Assembly: GCA_936940865.1 (NCBI GenBank)
Contig: CAKZJB010000022.1
Location: 1-34,141, forward strand
DNA: 34,141 nt
Direction: 5' to 3'
Source: an uncultured Asticcacaulis sp.
GTDB taxonomy: Bacteria > Pseudomonadota > Alphaproteobacteria > Caulobacterales > Caulobacteraceae
Shown here: positions 19,350 through 27,488 of the stretch, in pieces
Position numbering within the stretch: the first letter of the stretch is position 1
Layout of the letters: each line of letters starts with the position of its first letter
Translations under genes and position numbers: made by a program
Notes under the pieces: model-generated
The model's input: the letters and a program-made list of their open reading frames with translations, nothing else
Databases searched by the model: none
What the model was told of the DNA's origin: nothing

Positions 19350-20231
19350 ATGAACGATCGCGTCATCTATTCCTTTATCGTCGATCGGCACCCAAAGTTC
19401 GCATATCAGGCCTGGCAGCTGGCAGCCTCGATCGTCCGGCATTGCAAGGCCCGGCCGCGCGACATCAATATCCAGATAACGCCCGGCGTAGCGGACCATG
19501 TATGGTCGATATTTTCCGACCAGGGTTACTCTGTCAGGGCGCTGACGCCGTTCGGCGACGGAACCTTCTGCAACAAACTGGCGCAAATTCCGAATTTGAC
19601 GGACACGGAATGCGGCAGGATCGTTTTGCTCGACACCGACATGGTTGCCGTTTCCGACTGCAGGCCCCTGCTGACCCATGACGGTGTCATGGCCAAGGTC
19701 GTCGACAATGCCAACCCCAAGCTGAACGTGCTGCAGGACATGATCGTTGCGGCGGGCGGGGCCGACGTTTCGCTTATGGAAGTCGAAGTCAACACCCAGC
19801 TCACCGTGCGCGGCAACGCCAACGGCGGTTTCTATGCGATGCCCCGCCACCTTGCCGCGCGATTCAACGGTGAATGGCAAAGATGGGCGAAGTGGATCTT
19901 CGACAACGACGGCATCCTGCGCGCCGCCGGCCGGATGAAGAACGTCGACCAGATCAGCGCCGCCCTGGCATTCAACCTGTCGGGCATTCCCTACGCAGCC
20001 GCGCCGTCGAACCTGAATTACTTCCTGCACATGGACGGCGGGCATAAATATTACGATCCCGGCCATGACATCTGTTTCCTGCACTACCACGACGTTTCGA
20101 TGAACGCCGCCGGAGTCATTGAAACAAAAATAGCCCTGTCGCCGCTTGAGCAGGACGCCGTCGACGCGGCGAACCGCCATATCCGCGAAGGCAACCACGC
20201 GCGCCTTTTAAGGGACTACATGAATGCATAA
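19350..20231 (+). CDS. GT-A-fold glycosyltransferase-like protein
   Basis: A 293-residue protein resembling GT8-like nucleotide-sugar transferases. It opens with RVIYSFIVDRHPKFAYQAW, as GT-A enzymes do, followed by FCNKLAQIPNL and the metal-binding DxD motif at D95-T96-D97 (VLLDTDMVAV). Later GGFYAMP and FLHYHDV segments fit the acceptor and second metal regions. No membrane segment. The start at 19350 is chosen on domain boundaries; ATG 19281 and upstream codons are alternatives. The stop overlaps the next gene by eight bases, so it forms an operon with the beta-propeller gene. The sugar and acceptor are unknown; the adjacent sulfotransferase suggests a glycan product. Confidence 0.7.
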   Translation: MNDRVIYSFIVDRHPKFAYQAWQLAASIVRHCKARPRDINIQITPGVADHVWSIFSDQGYSVRALTPFGDGTFCNKLAQIPNLTDTECGRIVLLDTDMVAVSDCRPLLTHDGVMAKVVDNANPKLNVLQDMIVAAGGADVSLMEVEVNTQLTVRGNANGGFYAMPRHLAARFNGEWQRWAKWIFDNDGILRAAGRMKNVDQISAALAFNLSGIPYAAAPSNLNYFLHMDGGHKYYDPGHDICFLHYHDVSMNAAGVIETKIALSPLEQDAVDAANRHIREGNHARLLRDYMNA

Positions 20232-21243
20232 GATCATCCCCCACACCGGATTTGCCGACGCGCACTACGACGCCCTCCGCACCGAAGACGTCAAGTTTTC
20301 GCCCTCGGGAAATCTCCTGGTCATCGTATCCAAGAACATCATGATCCTGTCGCACCTGGACACGACATGCAGTCCGGTCAGGATATTGAAGTCGATCGAG
20401 CTTTACTCGCCAAGCCTGGCCTGCGCGCACGGCATCGATTTCGTGCGCGAAGACCTTCTGGTCGTCGCCAATCGCGAAGGCTGGGTAACCTTCTACAAGG
20501 TGCCGCCCATCGACACCTGGACCGCCGCGATGACGATCGACAGCATCCATGAACTTGAATCCGCCTGGTTCGGCGCCAAGGGCACAATGCGGAAAAGCGG
20601 CACGCGTGTCGTGCGCTGCGGCCCCGGCGCGGTCCGGATCAGGGGCAACCACCTCTTCACCGGGACCAACAACGTCAATACGGTTACGCGCCATACGATC
20701 CGCCTCGACGGCGACAGGATAGAGACCGGCGACGAACGGCTGGCCGCCCAGGACGGCCTCGAGATTCCCGACGGCGTTTCCACCAGCCGCGACAACAGGT
20801 TCATGGCGGTCTCCAATCTGCACTACGGCACCGCCGTCATCTATGACCTTTCCGATTTTTCCATCAAATGCCAGCTAAGCGACATCGACCTGCATCATCC
20901 GCACGGCCTGTGCTTCGGCGTATCCGGCCGCACCCTTTATGTCGCCGACGCCGGCAACCGGTTCGTGCATAAGTTCGAAACGGCCGACGACTGGCAAACC
21001 TCCCTGCGATCGAGCGCCGAAAAGTTCGCCGCGGTCGACCAGGCGGCTTTCGACCTGACCAAGGCCGAGACGCCCGAAGACGTCAGGTACCTGGAGGGCG
21101 GCATGAAGGGGATAGATATGCCCCCCTCCGGGCGCCTCATAGCGACGACCTGCCGGCACCAGACCCTGCGCTTCTTCGAAGTCCAGCCCGAACAGCTCGA
21201 TACCGTCCCCGCAGACGCCGCGCGGGACTATGTTAACGGTTAA
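20224..21243 (+). CDS. Beta-propeller protein (SMP-30/NHL/YVTN-like)
   Basis: A 339-residue protein with repeated propeller-blade signatures: VKFSPSGNLLVIVSKN near the start, GIDFVREDLLVVANREGWV, GVSTSRDNRFMAVSNLHYG, HPHGLCFGVSGRTLYVADAGNRFVHKF, and PPSGRLIATTCRHQTLRFF near the end. Each pairs a (D/S)G-type turn with a hydrophobic strand. No signal peptide or membrane segment, so cytoplasmic unless exported by another route. Its ATG overlaps the glycosyltransferase stop by eight bases, which implies coupled translation and a shared function. It could be a scaffold or a lactonase-like enzyme; no catalytic residues can be assigned with confidence. Confidence 0.7.
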   Translation: MHKIIPHTGFADAHYDALRTEDVKFSPSGNLLVIVSKNIMILSHLDTTCSPVRILKSIELYSPSLACAHGIDFVREDLLVVANREGWVTFYKVPPIDTWTAAMTIDSIHELESAWFGAKGTMRKSGTRVVRCGPGAVRIRGNHLFTGTNNVNTVTRHTIRLDGDRIETGDERLAAQDGLEIPDGVSTSRDNRFMAVSNLHYGTAVIYDLSDFSIKCQLSDIDLHHPHGLCFGVSGRTLYVADAGNRFVHKFETADDWQTSLRSSAEKFAAVDQAAFDLTKAETPEDVRYLEGGMKGIDMPPSGRLIATTCRHQTLRFFEVQPEQLDTVPADAARDYVNG

Positions 21244-21363
21244 CCGGTAGCTTCGACCCAGGGCGCGATACGACTCAACCGGACAGACCTGAACCTTTGT
21301 CCTGGCGCACCCTGGTCCAAAAGATCGTCCCGTAGATTACGTGAGTGCCCCGGAGGCAACCTG

Positions 21364-22029
21364 GTGAAGCTTTTTTTGCATATGCCGAAATGTGGCGGCA
21401 CAAGCGTCTTGCAGGCGCTGGAAGCCGCAAGCGATGTCGAAATCGTTCGGGATTACAATTCCTTCTTTAAAATTCCGCTCCCCGTAAGAGCGGGCGTAAT
21501 AAAGGCAAGTTTAAACAACAATACGCCGCACACCAGCGATGCAATAATATACGGACACTTCTTTCCGATAAAATACTGCCATGGGCGCCCTCACCCCGAC
21601 GCAAATATGGTTACGATAATCAGAGACCCGGTAAGGCGACTTATATCTCATTATAATTACTGGAAGTCCGGATCGTTTCCCGACCATTATCTGTGGAACA
21701 AGATGATGGAAAACAACTGGAATTTTAACGATTTTGCGTTTTGCGAAGAAATGCAGAACATCTATTCCCAGTATTTTTACGGCATCGACGTAGAATCGTT
21801 TTCCTACATCGGCACGTTTGAAAACCTGGTGGGCTCTTTCCAGTCCTGCTGCCGGACGCTGGGTGTGGACGCCAGGCATATCGTGCTGGACCATTGCAAC
21901 AAGACGATGGCGAATGAAGATATCCACATGGATAAATATACGCTGCAGAAATTACAGGCGTTCCATGCCGACGACTACGCGATTTACAACTATGCGCGGA
22001 GACGATTCCGCCATCTCGACGCGGCGTGA
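21364..22029 (+). CDS. Sulfotransferase family 2-like protein
   Basis: A 221-residue PAPS-dependent sulfotransferase. The 5'-phosphosulfate loop HMPKCGGTSV (residues 6-15) and the 3'-phosphate-binding segment IIRDPVRRLISHYNY (R87 onward) are both clear. There is no membrane anchor, so it is soluble. The GTG start at 21364 has GGAGG nearby upstream. Base composition is strikingly AT-rich (19 of 60 bases G or C at 21721-21780), well below the neighbouring genes, a strong sign of recent transfer. It lies 120 bases after the propeller gene and may have its own promoter. The acceptor is unknown; a glycan made by the upstream glycosyltransferase is an attractive but unproven candidate. Confidence 0.88.
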   Translation: MKLFLHMPKCGGTSVLQALEAASDVEIVRDYNSFFKIPLPVRAGVIKASLNNNTPHTSDAIIYGHFFPIKYCHGRPHPDANMVTIIRDPVRRLISHYNYWKSGSFPDHYLWNKMMENNWNFNDFAFCEEMQNIYSQYFYGIDVESFSYIGTFENLVGSFQSCCRTLGVDARHIVLDHCNKTMANEDIHMDKYTLQKLQAFHADDYAIYNYARRRFRHLDAA

Positions 22030-22154
22030 CGCTCCGGACTTCGTTGCCGGGGTCAATTTCGCGAGAAAGCTGAAGCGGAAATCTCCGTCAAGGCCGGTTG
22101 GCAAATTCCACGGCGATGCTACCCATAGGGCGCGTCCCGGCTTACGGAGAGACT

Positions 22155-22622
22155 ATGTCCCTGGCGCTCAAGCCCGAATACCGCCCTCCATGGTCCGTTC
22201 TCCGCCGCTTCCTTCCCTTCCGGCGCGACGGTTCGGTCAAACTGGCCTGGCTGATCGTAATCGCCGCCCTGCTGGCGCCGCTGACCGGGCTTTATCTCTA
22301 TACGGCGCGCATCTGTTTCGAGGGCTCGCTGGCCGAAAACGTGCTGGTTCTCAAGCCTGAGCCGTCGTTCGACACCCACCTGATGCGCAGCGAATACGGC
22401 TGGAAACCCGGCTATCCGGGCCAACCCATGCCCTGGTGGGAGTCGGAAAAGACCACGCATGAACTGGCCTTCGGCGGCGACTGGGAAGACCCGGTGTGGT
22501 GGGACGGCTGGTACGATTTCGGCTGCCTTCTGACGCCGCTGCTTTGGCTGCTCCTGGTCTACGGCGTCGCCCGCGACGTCATCCGGCTGGGCCTGCGCAG
22601 CATCCGCACATATCCGGCATGA
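22155..22622 (+). CDS. Small membrane protein of unknown function
   Basis: A 155-residue protein. The start at 22155 has GGAGAGACT directly upstream; an ATG at 22098 is in frame but lacks a site. Two hydrophobic segments are visible at about residues 25-46 (LAWLIVIAALLAPLTGLYLY) and 128-148 (CLLTPLLWLLLVYGVA), with an aromatic-rich loop between (WWDGWYDFG, PWWESEKTTH). The loop probably faces the periplasm. No family recognised. It follows the sulfotransferase by 125 bases in the same direction. Base composition is back to the genomic norm, so it may not belong to the transferred sulfotransferase unit. Confidence 0.75.
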   Translation: MSLALKPEYRPPWSVLRRFLPFRRDGSVKLAWLIVIAALLAPLTGLYLYTARICFEGSLAENVLVLKPEPSFDTHLMRSEYGWKPGYPGQPMPWWESEKTTHELAFGGDWEDPVWWDGWYDFGCLLTPLLWLLLVYGVARDVIRLGLRSIRTYPA

Positions 22623-22630
22623 CGGCCCCT

Positions 22631-22702
22631 ACCCCTGCGGCAGCCGCCTCGGCGGGGCCCTGGGCGCGGTGTGCGCCATCATCGCCCCCAACCGGATCGC
22701 CC
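22631..22702 (-). pseudogene. Remnant resembling the 3' end of the PP2C-kinase gene
   Basis: Bases 22631-22663 are identical over 33 positions to 24989-25021, the last codons of the PP2C-kinase gene. Read on the minus strand it gives RAPPRRLPQG and a stop, as in the intact gene. A second block (22677-22702) resembles 25062-25086 (CATCATCG ... CCGGAT-GCCC) after a shortened spacer, with a one-base difference that shifts the frame. It looks like a decayed duplicate of the gene tail, about 2.4 kb from the original. A short mobile repeat is the alternative. Confidence 0.5.
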
Positions 22703-22728
22703 ACAGGCAAAAAATTACCCTGTTGGAG

Positions 22729-22767
22729 GTGAATGTGCCTATATTCACTGGTAAATTATCTATTTAC
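22729..22767. promoter_or_regulatory. Paired inverted repeats upstream of the GH43-like gene
   Basis: GTGAAT-N8-ATTCAC (22729-22748) and GTAAAT-N5-ATTTAC (22751-22767) lie side by side in an AT-rich region 34-72 bases before the start codon. Both could be operator half-site pairs. No matching regulator gene is present; a function is inference. Confidence 0.4.
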
Positions 22768-22800
22768 ATAGAGCATCCGCATATTCCTAAGAAGAACAAT

Positions 22801-23949
22801 ATGACTTTTCCCCGCCGCACCCTGCCCGCCCTCGCCCTTGCCTGCCTCCTGGCTGGCGCGACCGCCTCCGCGCAAGGTCTGCCGGTCCTCGGGCCGAAGC
22901 CGTTTATCGCCTATTTTAAGCCCACCCCGGTAAAGGGCGCGCTGTCGGCGTCCGCCTGGGGCGCGGCGACGACCGGCCCCCGCGACCAGGACAACGGCCT
23001 CGAGGACAGGACGCTGGCCAAATGGAACTATTGGGACGGCGTGATCCTCAAAGGGCCGGACGGACGGTACCGCCTGTTCGGCAGCCGCTGGGAACAGTCC
23101 AAGGGCCATGGCGAATGGTGGAACTCCAAGGCCATCGAGGCAACTGCGTCGAAACTCTATGGCCCGTACCAGGACCAGGGATTGCTTTGGCCGGACAATG
23201 ACGGCGGGCGCGGGCACAATGTGGTTGCCCTGCGGCTGCACGACGGCACCTATGTGGTGATCATCAGCGAAACGCGCAATACCACCGTCTTTACGTCGGC
23301 TTCGATAGACGGCCCGTGGCGTTTTTCAGGTGAGATCGCGGTCGACCAGAGCCGGTATCATTCTCTGTCCAATGCCGGACCCGACGGCGGCGACCTGACC
23401 GGCCCGGATCCGAAGCCGTGGCACGGCTCGAACGTCAATATCGTCGAACGGCCGCAGGGCGGCTTCATCCTGATTCAGCGCTCCGGCCAGATCCTGGTCA
23501 GCGAGAAAAGCATCCTCGGGCCTTATCAGGTCACCGGCGACAGCATCTATCGCGGGCTTGACGGCCTTCCGCAATCGAACCTGCAAAACCTCGAAGACCC
23601 GGTCATCTGGTACAGCGGCGGCTGGTACCACATCCTGGTCAATCACTGGGAACAAAGGCGCGCCTACCACCTGATCTCGCGCGACGGTGTCGCCGGGTGG
23701 CGGTTCCAGGGCCTGGCCTACGAGCCCGGCGCGGACTTCATCCGCTATACCAATGGCACGGTCAATCACTGGAACAAGCTGGAGCGCCCGGGCGTGGTCC
23801 TCGAAAAAGGCCATGTCGTTGCCCTGACCTTCGCGGTGATCGACGTCCCCAAGGAAGAGCAGACGCCCGGCAGCGCCCACGGCAGCAAGATCATCGTCGT
23901 TCCGTTCGACGGCGCGAAGCTGGACAAGGACTTGGCGAAGATCAAATAG
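22801..23949 (+). CDS. Secreted glycoside hydrolase family 43-like propeller protein
   Basis: A 382-residue exported protein with a signal peptide (residues 1-24, ending TASAQG). The mature part shows five-bladed-propeller features of GH43 or related families: NYWDGVILKGPDGRYRLFGS, GHNVVALRLHDGTYVVIIS, GSNVNIVERPQGGFILIQRS, LEDPVIWYSGGWYHILVNHW, and HGSKIIVVPFDGA at the end. The WDGVILKGPDGRYRLF and EDPVIWYSGGWYHI blades recall the substrate-facing aspartate and glutamate loops. The start at 22801 has only a weak AAGAAG site, and upstream codons to 22669 are open but unsupported. It is probably a plant-glycan enzyme or binding protein. Substrate and exact family are uncertain. Confidence 0.65.
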   Translation: MTFPRRTLPALALACLLAGATASAQGLPVLGPKPFIAYFKPTPVKGALSASAWGAATTGPRDQDNGLEDRTLAKWNYWDGVILKGPDGRYRLFGSRWEQSKGHGEWWNSKAIEATASKLYGPYQDQGLLWPDNDGGRGHNVVALRLHDGTYVVIISETRNTTVFTSASIDGPWRFSGEIAVDQSRYHSLSNAGPDGGDLTGPDPKPWHGSNVNIVERPQGGFILIQRSGQILVSEKSILGPYQVTGDSIYRGLDGLPQSNLQNLEDPVIWYSGGWYHILVNHWEQRRAYHLISRDGVAGWRFQGLAYEPGADFIRYTNGTVNHWNKLERPGVVLEKGHVVALTFAVIDVPKEEQTPGSAHGSKIIVVPFDGAKLDKDLAKIK

Positions 23950-24291
23950 CAGCTTTATTCGATAAATATCTGATATGACAAAGAATTCGGACTTCCCCTG
24001 GAATCAGGCGAGGTTCGATATTTTTGCGCTGGTTTCGAGCGAAGGATGCTGGTCTCGAAATTGATGGACGGTCCTCTGAGCGCTACTTTCTCCGATCGCG
24101 AGTCCGCGTGCGAACACCCCGTCCACGCCATTTAGCACCAGAGGCGAGACACGGCCGTCCGCAGTGATCTGTCGGGGAACTTTTACGTTACGCCATCGTC
24201 CGAAGTCGCTCAATCGGATTTCCATGCGTAACAGGGCGTTGAACCCGATTTTTAACGTCCCGCTGACGCACTTCCCGCCACCGCTGCAACG
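23950..24291. other. Intergenic stretch between convergent genes
   Basis: This is 342 bases with a somewhat lower G+C than the flanks. A 73-codon minus-strand frame (24004-24225) is open but has no ribosome-binding site and no family motif, so I do not call it a gene. No clear terminator or repeat seen. Confidence 0.45.
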
Positions 24292-24990
24292 CTAAGGCGT
24301 TACCGGTGCCGGGCATTGCGTCTGCGCCGACAGCAGTTGGTCGTGCACGGCGCCATATCCGGGCAACAGCCTATCGGTGTCGGCGGCCTTGGGCGCGCCG
24401 CCCGGAGAATCACCGTTGAAATCGACAAGAGCGGCCTGAAGATCGGAAGATACTGCCGTCGCTTCGGCGACTCTCGCGCAGGCCTTGCTTCCGCCACCGC
24501 TATCACGCGCGGCAACATACGATTCCATGGCCACCGCAAGTTCGGCGAAAAGGAACTGCACTCTGGCGGCCTTCGGGTTCCGGGCTGCGGCCTTGGCGAC
24601 AGCGCCACTGCAAACCGCGTCTTCAACGCTTACAAGGTCGGACTTCATATCTGCCGCCCTTTGTGCAAGATCAGCAGCAATGTCCGGCTTTTTGCCTTCC
24701 GACACCAGCCGCTTCCGCATCGCTTCGCTGCGCGTGCTCATAGCTGTGAGACGCATTTCCTCGTCACGCAGTGTCCTGCAAGCAAGGGCCGGATCGCCGG
24801 CGGCCTTTAGGGAAATAGTATCGACCGCCGCCATATACGGCCGGGCATTGTCCTTCCAGATGGCCTGCGCTTCGTCAAAGTCCTCCACGCTCAGGGGTGG
24901 GGCAGACTGGGTCTGATTTTGTGCTCGGGCCGCGGTCCACAGACACGCAATCCCAATAACAAGTGCTCCGGATAGGCGAAGGCGGCTCAC
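24292..24990 (-). CDS. Small exported protein coupled to the PP2C-kinase
   Basis: A 232-residue protein starting at GTG 24990. The GTGA start overlaps the stop of the upstream kinase gene by four bases, so translation is coupled. Residues 1-24 form a signal peptide (LSGALVIGIACLWTAARAQ). The mature part is mainly helical and charged (DEEMRLTAMSTRSEAMRKRL, LAQRAADMKSDLVS) with four cysteines spaced for possible disulfides (ALACRTL, DAVCSGAV, SKACARV, TQCPAP). No family recognised. A longer open frame upstream of 24990 lies inside the kinase gene and is a shadow. Coupling to a membrane-anchored kinase suggests a periplasmic partner or accessory protein; this is inference. Confidence 0.75.
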   Translation of the reverse strand: MSRLRLSGALVIGIACLWTAARAQNQTQSAPPLSVEDFDEAQAIWKDNARPYMAAVDTISLKAAGDPALACRTLRDEEMRLTAMSTRSEAMRKRLVSEGKKPDIAADLAQRAADMKSDLVSVEDAVCSGAVAKAAARNPKAARVQFLFAELAVAMESYVAARDSGGGSKACARVAEATAVSSDLQAALVDFNGDSPGGAPKAADTDRLLPGYGAVHDQLLSAQTQCPAPVTP

Positions 24991-26822
24991 CCCTGCGGCA
25001 GCCGCCTCGGCGGGGCCCTGGTGGGCGTCGCGATCTTCGCCGCCGACTCTCCCCACGCCTTCATCATCGGCCACACCGGATAGCCCGCGGCCTCGGCCGC
25101 CAGCAGACCGGCCGCGATCACGAACAGCACCACCGATGCCGTGCGCCAGATACCGACCTGGTTGCGGCCGGCCCAGGAATGCTTCTTCGCGAAGTCGGGC
25201 TCGGCGCCGAATGCCCCCGTCTCCAGCTTGAACGCCATTTCGAAGCCGTCGTGGAAACGGTCGGCGGGATCGGGCGCTATGGCCTGCACGATCAGGCTGT
25301 CCAGCCACGCCGGCAGGTCGCGGCGCTTCGACAGCAACCGTTCCGGCCGGTTGAATTTCGGCGTCTGGCCGGGCTCGATTTCGCCGTACGGATAGGCGCC
25401 GCCGGTGAACATGCGGTAGAGCGTGACGCCCAGGGCGAAAATATCGGACCGCTCGTCGCCCGGACTGGCCGCGCGGTTGCGGCCTTCGAACAGCTCCGGC
25501 GCCTTGTAGGACGGCGTGCCCGGCACGAAGACGTGATCCTTCTGCATGCCCGGAATGCGCGCCACCCCCAGATCCACCAGCTTCAGCCCCCCGTCCGACA
25601 GCAGAATGATGTTTTCAGGCTTGATGTCGCGGTGGATGATGCCGGCGCGGTGCAGCGACCCGATCGCCTTGGCCAGACGGGTGGCGATCGACACCCCTTC
25701 CTCCAGCGCCACCCTGGGCGCGCGCTTCAGACGCCGCTCCAGCGTCTCGCCGACATAGAAGGGCTGCGCGACATACAGGCATGTCTGCCGCCCGGGCGCC
25801 AGCGTCAGCACCTGGCCGATCCAGATGTGGTTGACGCGCTGGGCAACCCAGGCCTCGCGCATGAAGGCCGAGCGCGCGGCCGCTTCCGCGCCGATCGTGT
25901 CGGGCTTGGGGAATTTCAGCAGCACGCTCTGCAGGCCCGGCCGGTTCTCGCGGATATCGCGCGCCCGGAAGACGCGCGAATACAGCCCGTCGGCCAGTAT
26001 GCGCTCCATGCGGAAGCCGTCGACGATATCGCCGACCTTCGGCGGCTCGATCAGCGGCAGTTCGGCGATGGCCGCCGTCAGGTCGTCGACGGTCGCCGGC
26101 GCCAGGTCGATGATGTCGATCAGCAGCGCGGTCGTATTGTCGTCGCCGTGGTTGGACAGCGCCCCGCTGACCAGCCTTTGCACGGTTTCCTGCGGAGAGG
26201 CGCGCTGCTCAAGGATGGCGCCGATCTGCACGGGATTGAGGTGCTGGTGCACGCCGTCGGTCGTCAGCAGCAACCGGTCGTGCGGCGCCACATCGAACAC
26301 CAGGTAGTCGATGCGCACGGCCTCCTCGCGCCCGACGGCGCGGGTGATGAAATTGGTCTGCTCGGCGCCCTCCGGCTTGTGGTCGCGCGTCAACTGCGTC
26401 AGCACGCCTTCACGTAAGCGCCACAGCCGCGTGTCGCCGATATGGAAGACGTGCAGCCTGCGCCCCTTGACCACGATGCCGGTAAAGGCGCAGCTCATGC
26501 CCTTCAGGTCTTCGTTCTTCGTGCCTTCGCGATAGAGCCAGTGGTTGATCGATTCCAGGGCGCGGGCCGCGGTCCTGCGCGGCGACAACAGGTCGGACTG
26601 CCCCAGATAGTCGTCGATGAAGGTGCGTACCGCCAGTTCGGCGGCCACCCGCCCGCCCTTCATGCCGCCCACGCCGTCGGCGATGGCGGCGACCGCGCCG
26701 TGATGGCCGCGCGCCTCGTCGAGACACAGGGCGGCAAAGTCCTGGTTTTCGTCGCGGCGGCCGATATCGCTGGCAAAGCCGGTCGCGATATTGAGGCGCA
26801 TGGTGTAGGGCGGCGGCGTCAT
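24987..26822 (-). CDS. Fused PP2C phosphatase and Ser/Thr protein kinase, membrane-anchored
   Basis: A 611-residue bifunctional signalling protein. Residues 10-240 are a PP2C-type phosphatase: GRRDENQDF, AAIADGVGGMKGGRVAAEL, GDTRLWRLR, LLLTTDGVHQHL and DDNTTALLID supply the metal aspartates. From about residue 265 a protein kinase follows: VLLKFP, HRDIKPEN with D399, LVDLGVARI with D417 (DLG in place of DFG), GTPSYKAPE and SDIFALGVTLYRMF. A single membrane helix near the C terminus (SVVLFVIAAGLLAAEAAGYPV) is followed by a short tail. The start at 26822 is chosen because MTPPPYTMRLNIATGFASD fits the PP2C N terminus; ATG 26858 and 26801 are alternatives. The last codons lie within a 33-bp sequence duplicated at 22631. 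The kinase substrates are unknown. Confidence 0.92.
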   Translation of the reverse strand: MTPPPYTMRLNIATGFASDIGRRDENQDFAALCLDEARGHHGAVAAIADGVGGMKGGRVAAELAVRTFIDDYLGQSDLLSPRRTAARALESINHWLYREGTKNEDLKGMSCAFTGIVVKGRRLHVFHIGDTRLWRLREGVLTQLTRDHKPEGAEQTNFITRAVGREEAVRIDYLVFDVAPHDRLLLTTDGVHQHLNPVQIGAILEQRASPQETVQRLVSGALSNHGDDNTTALLIDIIDLAPATVDDLTAAIAELPLIEPPKVGDIVDGFRMERILADGLYSRVFRARDIRENRPGLQSVLLKFPKPDTIGAEAAARSAFMREAWVAQRVNHIWIGQVLTLAPGRQTCLYVAQPFYVGETLERRLKRAPRVALEEGVSIATRLAKAIGSLHRAGIIHRDIKPENIILLSDGGLKLVDLGVARIPGMQKDHVFVPGTPSYKAPELFEGRNRAASPGDERSDIFALGVTLYRMFTGGAYPYGEIEPGQTPKFNRPERLLSKRRDLPAWLDSLIVQAIAPDPADRFHDGFEMAFKLETGAFGAEPDFAKKHSWAGRNQVGIWRTASVVLFVIAAGLLAAEAAGYPVWPMMKAWGESAAKIATPTRAPPRRLPQG

Positions 26823-26996
26823 ACCGCAGGATTGCCTGAGGAATCCGCCCGCGTCCATAACGCGGTTAACCTTTGCGGTGCGGCGTGGCGCGTTTGCAAC
26901 GCACTAAAAAACCAGCCCCCCAGGACTCAGCGAATATTCGGGTATGGACTCCACTCGGCACCGACCTGGCCGCCGATGCACATTGCAGATGGCCTT

Positions 26997-27189
26997 AAGA
27001 AACCCCACCACCCCATCTCGTCGCCTGAAGGCTCCTCGTGCGGTCCCCCCATTTTTCTGCGAAAAACGGGGAGGTGCAGGGTAATTGCGCGAACCCTTTG
27101 CACCTCCCCGTTCGGAACGAATGGGCAGGGGGACCGCACGAGCGAGATTTGCGAGAGCAAACGAGCGAGATGTGGTGGTGGGGCGTCTT
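26997..27189. repeat. Dispersed intergenic repeat, copy R5 (inverted dimer)
   Basis: The most complete copy. A left unit (AAGAAACCCCACCACCCCATC ... CGGGGAGGTGCA, split here by its variable centre) is followed by a right unit (TGCACCTCCCCGTT ... GGGGGACCGCACGAGCGAG ... GATGTGGTGGTGGGGCGTCTT) in reverse orientation. Each unit contains a CACCTCCCC/GGGGAGG stem. It lies in the 666-base region between the start of the PP2C-kinase gene and the stop of the histidine kinase gene. The short open frames across it are noise. Confidence 0.75.
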
Positions 27190-27257
27190 GCTTTTATACC
27201 AACGGCGATTGAGGTTGACTGTGTCGCCGTTGACAAGGGCGACAGCCCGCCGGTGCC

Positions 27258-27362
27258 TTGTCCTCAAGGAGCGAAGCGTCAGGACAACGCTTCTTGGTCC
27301 TCAGGGAGCGAAGCGTTAGGACAACGCTTCTTGGTCCTCAGGGAGCGAAGCGTCAGGACAAC
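27258..27362. repeat. Three tandem 32-37 bp palindromic repeats
   Basis: Copies start at 27258, 27294 and 27331. The common part is TTGGTCCTCAGGGAGCGAAG followed by CGTCAGGACAAC. Copies 2 and 3 differ at one position over 32 bases; copy 1 differs slightly more. Each copy folds on GTCCT/AGGAC, and GAAGCGT pairs with ACGCTTC between copies. It sits 125 bases past the stop of the hybrid histidine kinase gene. The function is unknown; it is unlike repeats R1-R6. Confidence 0.8.
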
Positions 27363-27488
27363 CGCGGAATTCCGCGTCGGGAAGACAGATGTGTGAATAC
27401 GATCGCCGTAAACGGGGAATCCCGAAAATAGGCTGCATGTCCCTCCTCCCACGCTTCGCTCGCGCAAACGCAAGAAAGAGTGCGCATC

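Noticed and set aside
24004-24225. 73-codon minus-strand frame in the gap after the GH43-like gene
   Set aside because: No ribosome-binding site, no recognised family, and weak coding character; it could be a decayed gene fragment but I cannot support it.
26904-27396. Several overlapping short frames on both strands
   Set aside because: They are produced by the inverted-dimer repeat R5 and the tandem repeats; no starts with ribosome-binding sites.
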